Assembly (NCBI GenBank): GCA_023898345.1
Contig: CP060218.1
Span: forward strand, 930,001 to 994,000
Origin: Candidatus Woesearchaeota archaeon
GTDB lineage: Archaea > Nanobdellota > Nanobdellia > Woesearchaeales > UBA583
DNA: 64,000 bases
Reading direction: 5' to 3'
Positions 42,104 to 49,356 of this stretch are shown here, piece after piece. Both the position numbers and the translations under genes were made by a program. The notes below the pieces were generated by a model. It saw nothing but the letters and a program-made list of their open reading frames with translations, ran no database searches and was not told the DNA's origin. Position 1 is the first letter of the stretch. Every line of letters starts with the position of its first letter.

Positions 42104-44356
42104 ATGAAGCAAGTCCAGATGCAAAAAGAGCTTTCTCCTCGTAAATATCAAGAAAGTATTTTTGTCTCTATCATGGAAAAAAATGCACTTGTCGTTTTAC
42201 CTACGGGACTTGGAAAAACCATGCTCGCGCTCATGCTTGCTCTGTACAACTACAACAAGCGACAAAAAAAAATCCTCTTTCTTGCGCCGACAAAGCCTCT
42301 TGTTGAACAGCAAAAAAACTCATTTGAGAAATCAATCGCCAACAAAGAAGACTTCCATTTTCTCACACTAACAGGCGAAGTTTCACCGACAAAAAGAGCA
42401 GAACTCTACAAAGAGGCTGACTTTATTTTTTCAACGCCTCAACTCATAGAAAACGATTTGATAAACTCACTTTTCAAAGCACAAGATTTTTCCCTTTGCA
42501 TTGTCGACGAAGCGCACAGAGCACGAGGAAATTATGCCTACTGTTTTGTGGCGCAGCAACTTGCAAAAGCCAATGCACAAATCCTCGCTCTGACAGCATC
42601 TCCAGGAACATCAAAAGAAGAAATAGAAGAAGTGCTTGCAAACTTAAGTTTAGAAACAGTTGAAATGCGTAGTTACGAAGACGAAGACGTCAAACCCTAT
42701 GTACAAGAAGTTGGTGTTGAATACTTCAAAGTTGAAATGAGCGAGGAAATGAAAGGCATAAGAAAACTCTATGAACGAGCAACACAAAAAAAGCTTGACG
42801 AATTGTACTCTTTAGGCTATCTCAAGAAAAGTACAAACCTAAATAAAGTGGAACTTCTCGAACTGCAAAAACAGCTCAGAGCAGAACTTTCACAACGCGG
42901 AGCAAACCCACAAGCTTTCAAAGCTATTTCTTTGGCGGCAGCGCTCATGAAATTACAACATGGAGTTGAACTTTTTGAAAGCGAAGATTTCACCAGCGCA
43001 CACAGTTATTTTTACTCATTTTTCAGAGAAGGAAAAGAAAGCACAAAAGCAACACAAAGTTTAGTTGCAGACATTGACTTTCGAGACGCATTTGAAAAAC
43101 TCAGTCTTCTGGTAAAGCAAGGTGCAAAACATCCAAAACTTCCAGCACTCAAGGATCTTGTCGTAGCAGAACTGCTCAGAAAACCTCAAGTAAAACTCAT
43201 TATCTTCACACAGTTTCGCGACAGTGCACAACGCATTGTAGACGAACTTTCAAGCATCAAAAGCATCTCACCCGTTCTCTTTGTCGGACAGGCAAAAAAA
43301 GGAGAAACAAAACTTTCGCAAAAAGATCAAAAAAGAATTATTGAAGAATTTAGAGAAGGAAAGTTCAACACGCTCGTCTCAACAAGCGTCGGGGAAGAAG
43401 GACTGGACATTCCCCTTGTCGACGTTGTGATTTTTTACGAACCCATTTCCAGCGCAATTCGTAGCATCCAAAGAATGGGAAGAACTGGACGTTTTGCAAA
43501 AGGGAGAGTCTACGTGTTGCAAACAGACGGTACAAAGGACATCGCAACGCGCTTCATCGCAAACGCCAAAGAAAAACGCATGGCAAAAATTCTCAAAGAC
43601 ATTCAAACATCTCAAGAATCTTCTCTCAAAAGCTACTTCAAAAAACAAGAATCAGAGGAAGAAGAAGACAAGAACGAAGAAATAAAAATTGAACAAGAAC
43701 GAGATGAGCGAATCCAAATCTTTATTGACAACAGAGAAAACAATGACCTTCTCAAAGAACTGTACAACTGTCCAGAACTCAACATAAGCGTCACAAAGCT
43801 TACTGTTGGTGACATACAAATTTCTGAGAACATTGCAATTGAGAGAAAATCAAAAAAAGATTTTGTCAATTCCATTTTAGACAAAAGACTTTTTCCCCAG
43901 CTTCTTGACCTTGCACGAAATTTCAAAAGGCCTGTCCTCATTCTAGAAGGAGAAGAAAATATTTTTTCCATACGCAATCTTCACCCCAACGTCATTCGCT
44001 CAACACTTAGCGCAATTGCAGTCGACCTGCGCATGCCCATCATTCACACAGACTCGCTCGCCGAAACAGCAGCAACCATTGAAGTTATTGCAAAAAGAAA
44101 CAGAAAAAAAGATAGCAAAATTTCTCTTGCAGGAGAAAAAAGCGCTTTGAACGAAGACGAAGAATTAGAGCGAGTTCTCTCAACAGTTCCGAAGTTCAAC
44201 GCCAGTACAGCAAAAGCCCTCCTCAAACACTTCAAAAGTATTGAACAAATGTGCAAGGCCGAAAAGAAAGATTTGGAAGAGTGTGAAGGAATCGGAAAAG
44301 CACGAGCAAAAGCTTTGTACGAGTTTTTACGGCGCGAGTACAAAGGGAAGAAGTGA
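42104..44356 (+). CDS. hef: Hef helicase-nuclease
   Basis: A 750-residue protein of the FANCM/XPF class. I start at the ATG 42104 (MKQVQMQK), 26 nt after TATA-like CTTTATAT. Helicase part: Walker A LPTGLGKT at 32-39, DEAH at 135-138, motif III LTASPGTS, motif VI SIQRMGRTGR. Between the RecA lobes lies the helical FANCM-like insertion. An acidic linker precedes the XPF nuclease domain, with FIDNRENN and the active-site ERKSKKD near residue 580. The C-terminal tandem helix-hairpin-helix includes EECEGIGKARAKAL. It processes stalled replication forks. Full-length Hef is typical of euryarchaea and some DPANN. Confidence 0.96.
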   Translation: MKQVQMQKELSPRKYQESIFVSIMEKNALVVLPTGLGKTMLALMLALYNYNKRQKKILFLAPTKPLVEQQKNSFEKSIANKEDFHFLTLTGEVSPTKRAELYKEADFIFSTPQLIENDLINSLFKAQDFSLCIVDEAHRARGNYAYCFVAQQLAKANAQILALTASPGTSKEEIEEVLANLSLETVEMRSYEDEDVKPYVQEVGVEYFKVEMSEEMKGIRKLYERATQKKLDELYSLGYLKKSTNLNKVELLELQKQLRAELSQRGANPQAFKAISLAAALMKLQHGVELFESEDFTSAHSYFYSFFREGKESTKATQSLVADIDFRDAFEKLSLLVKQGAKHPKLPALKDLVVAELLRKPQVKLIIFTQFRDSAQRIVDELSSIKSISPVLFVGQAKKGETKLSQKDQKRIIEEFREGKFNTLVSTSVGEEGLDIPLVDVVIFYEPISSAIRSIQRMGRTGRFAKGRVYVLQTDGTKDIATRFIANAKEKRMAKILKDIQTSQESSLKSYFKKQESEEEEDKNEEIKIEQERDERIQIFIDNRENNDLLKELYNCPELNISVTKLTVGDIQISENIAIERKSKKDFVNSILDKRLFPQLLDLARNFKRPVLILEGEENIFSIRNLHPNVIRSTLSAIAVDLRMPIIHTDSLAETAATIEVIAKRNRKKDSKISLAGEKSALNEDEELERVLSTVPKFNASTAKALLKHFKSIEQMCKAEKKDLEECEGIGKARAKALYEFLRREYKGKK

Positions 44357-44669
44357 AAGCTTGTACTCCCTCAGTTCTTGATGTTTGCAGGTTGAAAGTG
44401 TCAACACAAAAGATTACACCAATGAGTTAAGAAAAAGAGACTTGAGTCTTTTGAAGGGCAGGTACAAATTGTACATACCCCTTTGGAAACTGTAGAGAGG
44501 AAAACAAAAAATAAATTGTTCAGGGATAGGAAGGAGGCAGTCAAAGAAAAAACTTTCCTTCTTTCCAAAATAGCATTCTTATTTCACAAAAGTACGAGTA
44601 CAAAGAGAGGAAGTAAGTTTTTAAGTTCCTATTCATTCTTTCATTTTTCAAAAGTAAAGAAATTAAGAA
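44357..44669. other. Intergenic stretch with hairpins and a decayed glmS fragment
   Basis: This 313-bp gap holds the stem AAAGAGACT/AGTCTTT (about 44434-44452, possible hef terminator), the palindrome GTACAA-A-TTGTAC (44462-44474), a decayed glmS tail (44531-44577) and TATA-like TTTTTAAG (about 44619-44626) upstream of the aminotransferase. No gene is visible. Confidence 0.6.
44531..44577 (-). pseudogene. Decayed glmS fragment (left-most of three glmS tails)
   Basis: Bases 44531-44566 match live glmS 49341-49376 at 33 of 36 positions, in the same orientation. Then CAAAATAGCATT (44566-44577) matches glmS 49425-49436 after a deletion of about 48 bp. The translated remnant GKKESFFFDC corresponds to GlmS GKKESSYFDC. 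The three Phe codons are shared with the second remnant, so both came from a glmS variant different from the resident gene. Confidence 0.75.
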
Positions 44670-45869
44670 ATGGCAGAGGCATTTAACATTTTCAATACCT
44701 TTATGAATACCTTCGATAAAAAAGGCAAAAAAGTCGACGCTTTTTACCTTCTTAATAATGGTGATGTTGATAGATTTCACTTTCCCTTGCCCCCCGTCTT
44801 AGAAAGAGCAATCAGGAGCAAACTTGATTCAAGAAAATATGGATATAGTAGACCACAGGGAAATGATGGCATCTGCAAAAAAATTGCACAATATGAAAAA
44901 ACAATTTCTAATTCTCCCATAAGTCAAAGTAACATTGCTTTGACATCGGGAGTTACATCAGGTCTTGAAATGATACTGGATTTACTAAAAAAAGAAGGAA
45001 CACTTCTTCTTCCAACTCCAAGTTACCCTCTGGGAGAAGCCCTTGCTGAAAGACACAATATTCCCACCATAAAATTTCAAACAAAAGAAGAAAATAACTA
45101 TTTGCTAACTGCTTCAGAGCTAGAAACTCAAATAGATGATACTGTCAGACTTCTCTTGCTCACAAACCCAAATAATCCTACCGGAATAGCCTATTCTAAG
45201 ACAGAATTAGACAAAATAAAAGATATCTGTCAACGAAAAGAAATCTATTTGATTATAGATGAAATTTTTTCAGGATTAATGCTTAATGGAAATTCTCACC
45301 ATATTCCAAGCTACAATATAAATTCTGAGAAAGTTATTAGACTTAATGGGTGGTCAAAGGACAGAGGGGTTGCAGGATTTAGAATAGGTTATATAGTAGC
45401 TCCAGATTCAATTATAAGAAACCTTAGCGAGACTATTTCTTTAACTATGGGAAATGCACCAACAGTCTTCAATAATTTTATTTCAAAAGATATGTTATTA
45501 AGAAGACTTCTTTTAGAAGAAGGAAATATTCCTGAAACAGTACTCCTTGAATATAATGAATATAAAGCTCAAATTACTTCAAATTTAAGAAAATATGAAA
45601 GAAATAAACAGTTAATAACTTCATATCTATCAGAAGTAGACAGAATAACTTATCTCTCTAATACAATGGGAGGATATTGTATGTTCATAAAATTTGATGC
45701 AGTCTCCAACACAGAAAGTTTTTTAAGAGATTTATATAAGAATACAGGGGTTCTTCTTGTTCCAGGTTCAGGCTTTAATTGTACAGAACCTGGCTGGGCC
45801 AGATTGAGTTTTTCTGTTGACCCAATAAGATTAGAAAAAGGACTTGAGGCAATGTCTTCCTACTTATAA
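44670..45869 (+). CDS. PLP-dependent aminotransferase, class I/II
   Basis: A 399-residue fold-type I aminotransferase. It has DVDRFHFPLPPVLERAI at the start, YGYSRPQGNDGICKKIA, TSGVTSGLEMILDLL, the TNPNNPTGIAYS motif, IIDEIFSG (PLP Asp) and the Schiff-base Lys in NGWSKDRGVAGFRIGY, with a C-terminal Arg in GWARLSFSVDP. It moves an amino group between an amino acid and a keto acid; the substrate is not deducible. The stop codon merges with the left end of a duplicated glmS tail (45868), and a decayed glmS tail lies 93 bp upstream. The gene therefore stands alone in what looks like an integrated cassette. Confidence 0.92.
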   Translation: MAEAFNIFNTFMNTFDKKGKKVDAFYLLNNGDVDRFHFPLPPVLERAIRSKLDSRKYGYSRPQGNDGICKKIAQYEKTISNSPISQSNIALTSGVTSGLEMILDLLKKEGTLLLPTPSYPLGEALAERHNIPTIKFQTKEENNYLLTASELETQIDDTVRLLLLTNPNNPTGIAYSKTELDKIKDICQRKEIYLIIDEIFSGLMLNGNSHHIPSYNINSEKVIRLNGWSKDRGVAGFRIGYIVAPDSIIRNLSETISLTMGNAPTVFNNFISKDMLLRRLLLEEGNIPETVLLEYNEYKAQITSNLRKYERNKQLITSYLSEVDRITYLSNTMGGYCMFIKFDAVSNTESFLRDLYKNTGVLLVPGSGFNCTEPGWARLSFSVDPIRLEKGLEAMSSYL

Positions 45870-46038
45870 AAAAATTGCCGACAAAGCACATCACTTCACC
45901 GTCACGCTCTTTGCAAGGTTGCGCGGCTTGTCCGGATTAATGCCTTTGTGCACGGCCATCTTGAACGCCAGCATTTGGGAAAGCATCACAGTGTACAGCT
46001 CGCTATGATGTTCAGGCACAGGAAGGAAACAGTCAAAG
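45868..46038 (-). pseudogene. Duplicated 3' end of glmS
   Basis: A 171-bp direct repeat of 49186-49356 with about four mismatches. It encodes the last 50 or so residues of GlmS in frame (DCFLPVPEHHSELYTVML, then AFKMAVHKGINPDKPRNL and AKSVTVK with the normal stop), with Arg-to-Pro and Gln-to-Leu changes against the live copy. The rest of the gene is missing. Similarity stops at 46038, ten bases before the TATA box of the next gene. Confidence 0.92.
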
Positions 46039-46079
46039 AAAAAAACTAAATTTAAATACGAGATAATTTTCAAACAAGT

Positions 46080-47147
46080 ATGTATGCAGTATTAGGCTCT
46101 CAGAACAAAGAAAAAATACTCACCTATCTTTCTCTCCATTCAGGAAAAAAAGCAAAAGAAATTAGTGCAGAAGTAAAAATAAGCTATAAACTAAGCTTTA
46201 AAATATTATCAGAATTTCAAGAGCAAAACATTGTTTTTAAAAAAGATAATCTTTATTATCTAGAATCTGCATTTATTGAATATTTTAAAATTATTTCTGA
46301 ATCTATGCTAAAGACCTATACCGAAAATGTTTTCTTTAGGAATAAATTAGATGTTATGAATACTCTCCTCTCATTAAACGGAGTTGAGTCTTTAAAAGAA
46401 AATATCAATAAACAAATTGACAACTGGCTTATGAAAAAGTTAGATGACTGGTACTCAAAATATTATGACCTTGAGAAAACAGAAGAAAAAAAACTAAAAG
46501 AACTTATAGGCAATAATAAAAATACTCGTATCTTAGAAGTCGGCTCAGGGACAGGAAGAATTTCACAATTTCTAAATGAGACTTATACCCATGTTGTATC
46601 AATTGACAGAGATAAAAAAGTAATAGAGTATTCTAAAAAAAAATGTCCTTCATTTACCTTTGTAGAAGCTGACATTGAAGAGTATACATCAGAAGAAAAA
46701 TTTGATCTTATTATCTTGGGATGGATAGGATTACACTATCAAGAAAACAAAGAGAAAATTTTGACAAATATTAATTCATTACTCAACGAAAAAGGAAGAG
46801 TCATTATTCTGGATGCGTATTATGAAACTGAATATATCAAAATATTACAAATGATTAGACCAACTACTGATCTAATGAAAGTAAAAGAATTAAAGGAGAA
46901 ATTAGACACATTGCTTCTGGAAAAATTTGATAATTTTAATCAATCAATAGTTCTCAATAAATATTCTTTTCCTTCAAAAGAAGAAATTATTGAAAATTTT
47001 AAGATTGAATTAACATTAGAAGAATCCCATATTTGGGTTAAAGAAGATGAGAATAAACTAAAAGAATATTTGCTTACTAAAGAGAATACTGATATAGGAG
47101 AAGGATTATATGTCACAAGCTTGTCTAAAAAATCTCCTAATGAGTAG
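46080..47147 (+). CDS. SAM-dependent methyltransferase with N-terminal winged helix
   Basis: A 355-residue protein. Residues 1-60 form an ArsR/MarR-like winged helix (SQNKEKILTYLSLHSGKKAK, then EISAEVKISYKLSFKILSEF). A helical linker leads to a class I methyltransferase domain at about 145-250, with ILEVGSGTGRISQFL, VVSIDRD, FVEADIEEY and FDLIILGWIGLHY. TATA-like AATTTAAATAC (46048-46058), 27 nt upstream of the ATG, begins ten bases after the duplicated glmS tail, so the cassette carries its own promoter. Composition is more AT-rich than the flanking operons. Acceptor unknown; small molecule is more likely than DNA given its partners (inference). Confidence 0.85.
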   Translation: MYAVLGSQNKEKILTYLSLHSGKKAKEISAEVKISYKLSFKILSEFQEQNIVFKKDNLYYLESAFIEYFKIISESMLKTYTENVFFRNKLDVMNTLLSLNGVESLKENINKQIDNWLMKKLDDWYSKYYDLEKTEEKKLKELIGNNKNTRILEVGSGTGRISQFLNETYTHVVSIDRDKKVIEYSKKKCPSFTFVEADIEEYTSEEKFDLIILGWIGLHYQENKEKILTNINSLLNEKGRVIILDAYYETEYIKILQMIRPTTDLMKVKELKEKLDTLLLEKFDNFNQSIVLNKYSFPSKEEIIENFKIELTLEESHIWVKEDENKLKEYLLTKENTDIGEGLYVTSLSKKSPNE

Positions 47148-47182
47148 ACAAATCACAAAAAATCAACTTAATCTTTACTAAG

Positions 47183-47205
47183 ACTAGTTTCAATTAGGAA
47201 CTAGT
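47183..47205. promoter_or_regulatory. Inverted repeat upstream of the PRTase gene
   Basis: ACTAGTT (47183-47189) and AACTAGT (47199-47205) flank a nine-base centre. A TATA-like box follows at about 47206-47216, 23 nt before the ATG at 47233. It could be an operator, perhaps for the winged-helix methyltransferase encoded just upstream, or a terminator of that gene. Confidence 0.45.
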
Positions 47206-47232
47206 TTAGATAAATTCTAAGCTAGAAAGAAT

Positions 47233-47967
47233 ATGTTAACGAAAGAAAAATTAGAAGAGAAAGTTGCTGAAACAAATAGAAGAATCCCTATTGTTTTTAA
47301 TGAACATATTGCAAATAGGGTAGCTGATTTTTTTATAGATACTAAATCCTATATCATAGATTTAGAGAAAAATCCTGAAGAGTATTTCCTATGGAAAAGT
47401 GGAATCAGGGCACCTTTTTATTGCAATTGTAGAAATATCACCAGTAATCCCAGAGTAACTTCAAGAATCTCAGATTATCTTGCCGAAGTTGTTGAAGATG
47501 GGTTTCCTGAAGTTGATTCTATAGTATCTTTAGCAACAGCAGGAATTGGGTGGGGTTCAAGAGTTTCAGAAAAATTAGGATTGCCATTTGGTTATATAAG
47601 ATCCGCAGTAAAAGAACATGGAATTAAAAAATATTGTGAAGGAATTACACAGAGTTCTAAAAATGTAGTTATAATCGATGATTTAGTTGCAGAAGGAGGA
47701 AGCATTAAAAATTCCATCGAAAATTTGAATAATGAATTTGATACAAATATTTTAGGAGTCCTAAGTTTAATAAATTGGAATTTTAAAAAAATGTATCAAA
47801 ACTTATCTAATAATGTTGGAAAAATATATAGTTTAACTAGCTATCCACACCTATTAAACTCAGCAATGAGAAGAAATCTTATTACTGAAGAAGAGGTCGA
47901 GCAATTAGAGCATTTTTATCAGAATCCAACCAAGGAATTTAGTTTTAATTCACTTAAAAGAAAATGA
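47233..47967 (+). CDS. Orotate phosphoribosyltransferase-like protein
   Basis: A 244-residue type I phosphoribosyltransferase. The N-terminal WKSGIRAPFYCNCRNI parallels the OPRT base-binding segment (SG..SP.Y.D.R). The PRPP loop is VVIIDDLVAEGGSIKNSI. SLATAGIGWGSRVSEKLG holds the pyrophosphate loop. Compared with OPRT (about 180-210 residues) it has a C-terminal extension of about 45 residues. It attaches a base to, or removes it from, ribose phosphate. The stop overlaps the HAD gene by four bases. Because of its setting in a mobile cassette I infer a specialised base, not housekeeping pyrimidine synthesis. Confidence 0.85.
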   Translation: MLTKEKLEEKVAETNRRIPIVFNEHIANRVADFFIDTKSYIIDLEKNPEEYFLWKSGIRAPFYCNCRNITSNPRVTSRISDYLAEVVEDGFPEVDSIVSLATAGIGWGSRVSEKLGLPFGYIRSAVKEHGIKKYCEGITQSSKNVVIIDDLVAEGGSIKNSIENLNNEFDTNILGVLSLINWNFKKMYQNLSNNVGKIYSLTSYPHLLNSAMRRNLITEEEVEQLEHFYQNPTKEFSFNSLKRK

Positions 47968-48608
47968 CTCTAGAATATGATTTGATACTATTTGATTTCG
48001 ATGGAGTAATATCAAATAGTTTAGATATGGCAATAAATGGAATTAATATTATTGGCAGGAAATATAATTTACCCCAGATAAGATCTAAAGAGGATATGGA
48101 TAAACTATATGATAAAGAACTAAGTAACTCCTTACTTAAATATGGTTTGAAAAAAGATGAAATTAAGAATTTTTTTAAAGAACATGCCAGATTTATGCAA
48201 AAAAATTCGTTAAACATAAAGCCATTTGAAGATGTTTTAAGAAGTATTAAAAAAACTTCTGCAAGAAGAGCATTAGTAACTTCCAGTTATTTAGAAGCCG
48301 TGAATCAAATTATTGGAAGTGAAATAGACAATAGAGAACTATTTGAAGTTAGAATTGGTAAAGAATATCCAGAAACTAAAACACAAAAGATAAAGAGAGT
48401 ATTGGAAATGTTAAATGTTAAAATGCAAAAGTCCCTTTATATTGGTGATATGGCGAGTGACATTTTATACTGCCATGCTCTACCAATACACATATTAGCA
48501 GTCGGGTATGGTTATCAAACTTCAAGCTTTTTAAGAACGTTTAATCCAGAATATTTAGTTGAAAATACAAAAACACTAGCACAAATACTTGAAAATGGAA
48601 GATTATAA
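47964..48608 (+). CDS. HAD-superfamily phosphatase, phosphoglycolate phosphatase-like
   Basis: A 214-residue HAD hydrolase. Motif I is LFDFDGVISNS with the nucleophile Asp, motif II is in ALVTSSYLEA, the motif III Lys lies in EYPETKTQKI, and motif IV is YIGDMASDI. A helical cap sits between motifs I and II. It probably removes a phosphate from a small metabolite. Within this operon a nucleotide or sugar phosphate is likely, for example the product of the PRTase next to it (inference). The start overlaps the PRTase stop; the end overlaps the next gene by 14 bp. Confidence 0.88.
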   Translation: MTLEYDLILFDFDGVISNSLDMAINGINIIGRKYNLPQIRSKEDMDKLYDKELSNSLLKYGLKKDEIKNFFKEHARFMQKNSLNIKPFEDVLRSIKKTSARRALVTSSYLEAVNQIIGSEIDNRELFEVRIGKEYPETKTQKIKRVLEMLNVKMQKSLYIGDMASDILYCHALPIHILAVGYGYQTSSFLRTFNPEYLVENTKTLAQILENGRL

Positions 48609-49179
48609 AAAAGCCTTATTAGTATTAGATTACATTAATGAAATTGTTCATGAAGAAGGAAAACTCGCCAAAAAAGGATATCATAATTATATGATAAAAA
48701 ATGGCGTTGATAAAAATTTAAAGGAGTTAATTCAACATTTTAGAAACTCAAGCCTTCCAATAATATATATTAAATTGGGTTTTGATAAAAATTATGCAGA
48801 ATTGCCAACTCATTCAGTATTACTTGGAAAAGCAAAAGAATTTGGAATTCTGAAATTGGGTTCTTGGGATACAGAGATATATGAATTATTTAAACCTAAT
48901 AAAACAGACACCATACTTTCAAAAAGTCGAATAAGCCCATTTTATAATACAGGATTAGAAGAAATTTTGAAAGAGCTTGGCATTGAGGAATTATATGTAG
49001 CAGGAGTTTCAACAGATTTAGTCGTACAAAGTGCTGCTAGAGATGGACATGATAGAAATTATAAAGTAAATATAGTAGATGATTGTTGCACTGCTGCAAC
49101 TTCTGAGGAACATAAACTGGCAATTGAAAATATGAAAAAATTTAGTAATGTTATCAATCTAGATGATATTATCAACTAA
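48595..49179 (+). CDS. Isochorismatase-family hydrolase without the usual cysteine
   Basis: A 194-residue protein with the cysteine-hydrolase fold. I start at the ATG 48595 (MEDYKKALLV); an in-frame TTG two codons earlier is less likely. Asp in LLVLDYINEIV and Lys in LSKSRISPFYNT match the family triad. The nucleophile position is Val (GVSTDLVVQSAARDG) where nicotinamidases have Cys. True isochorismatases also lack the Cys and cleave a vinyl ether, so the activity may be of that kind, or lost. Two cysteines occur later (DDCCTA). It is the last gene of the AT-rich cassette and ends six bases before the glmS direct repeat. Confidence 0.85.
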   Translation: MEDYKKALLVLDYINEIVHEEGKLAKKGYHNYMIKNGVDKNLKELIQHFRNSSLPIIYIKLGFDKNYAELPTHSVLLGKAKEFGILKLGSWDTEIYELFKPNKTDTILSKSRISPFYNTGLEEILKELGIEELYVAGVSTDLVVQSAARDGHDRNYKVNIVDDCCTAATSEEHKLAIENMKKFSNVINLDDIIN

Positions 49180-49185
49180 GAAAGT

Positions 49186-49356
49186 AAAAAAATTGCCGAC
49201 AAAGCACATCACTTCACCGTCACGCTCTTTGCAAGATTGCGCGGCTTGTCCGGATTAATGCCTTTGTGCACGGCCATCTTGAACGCCAGCATTTGGGAAA
49301 GCATCACAGTGTACTGCTCGCTATGATGTTCAGGCACACGAAGGAAGCAGTCAAAG
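49186..49356. repeat. Live copy of the glmS-tail direct repeat
   Basis: The counterpart of 45868-46038, offset 3,318 bp. Both begin with seven A and ATTGCCGAC, which lies outside the coding region (the stop is at 49209), so the shared segment includes 23 bp beyond glmS. The right boundary, AGTCAAAG, is inside the gene. Confidence 0.92.

Noticed and set aside
44434..44474. Palindromes downstream of hef as an att site
   Set aside because: The GTACAA-A-TTGTAC string is short, also occurs in a similar form at 53781-53798, and does not coincide with any cassette boundary; the glmS tails explain the boundaries better.
45891..46073. A separate 60-residue gene
   Set aside because: It is the C-terminal piece of GlmS with a chance start in the flanking sequence; treated as a gene remnant.
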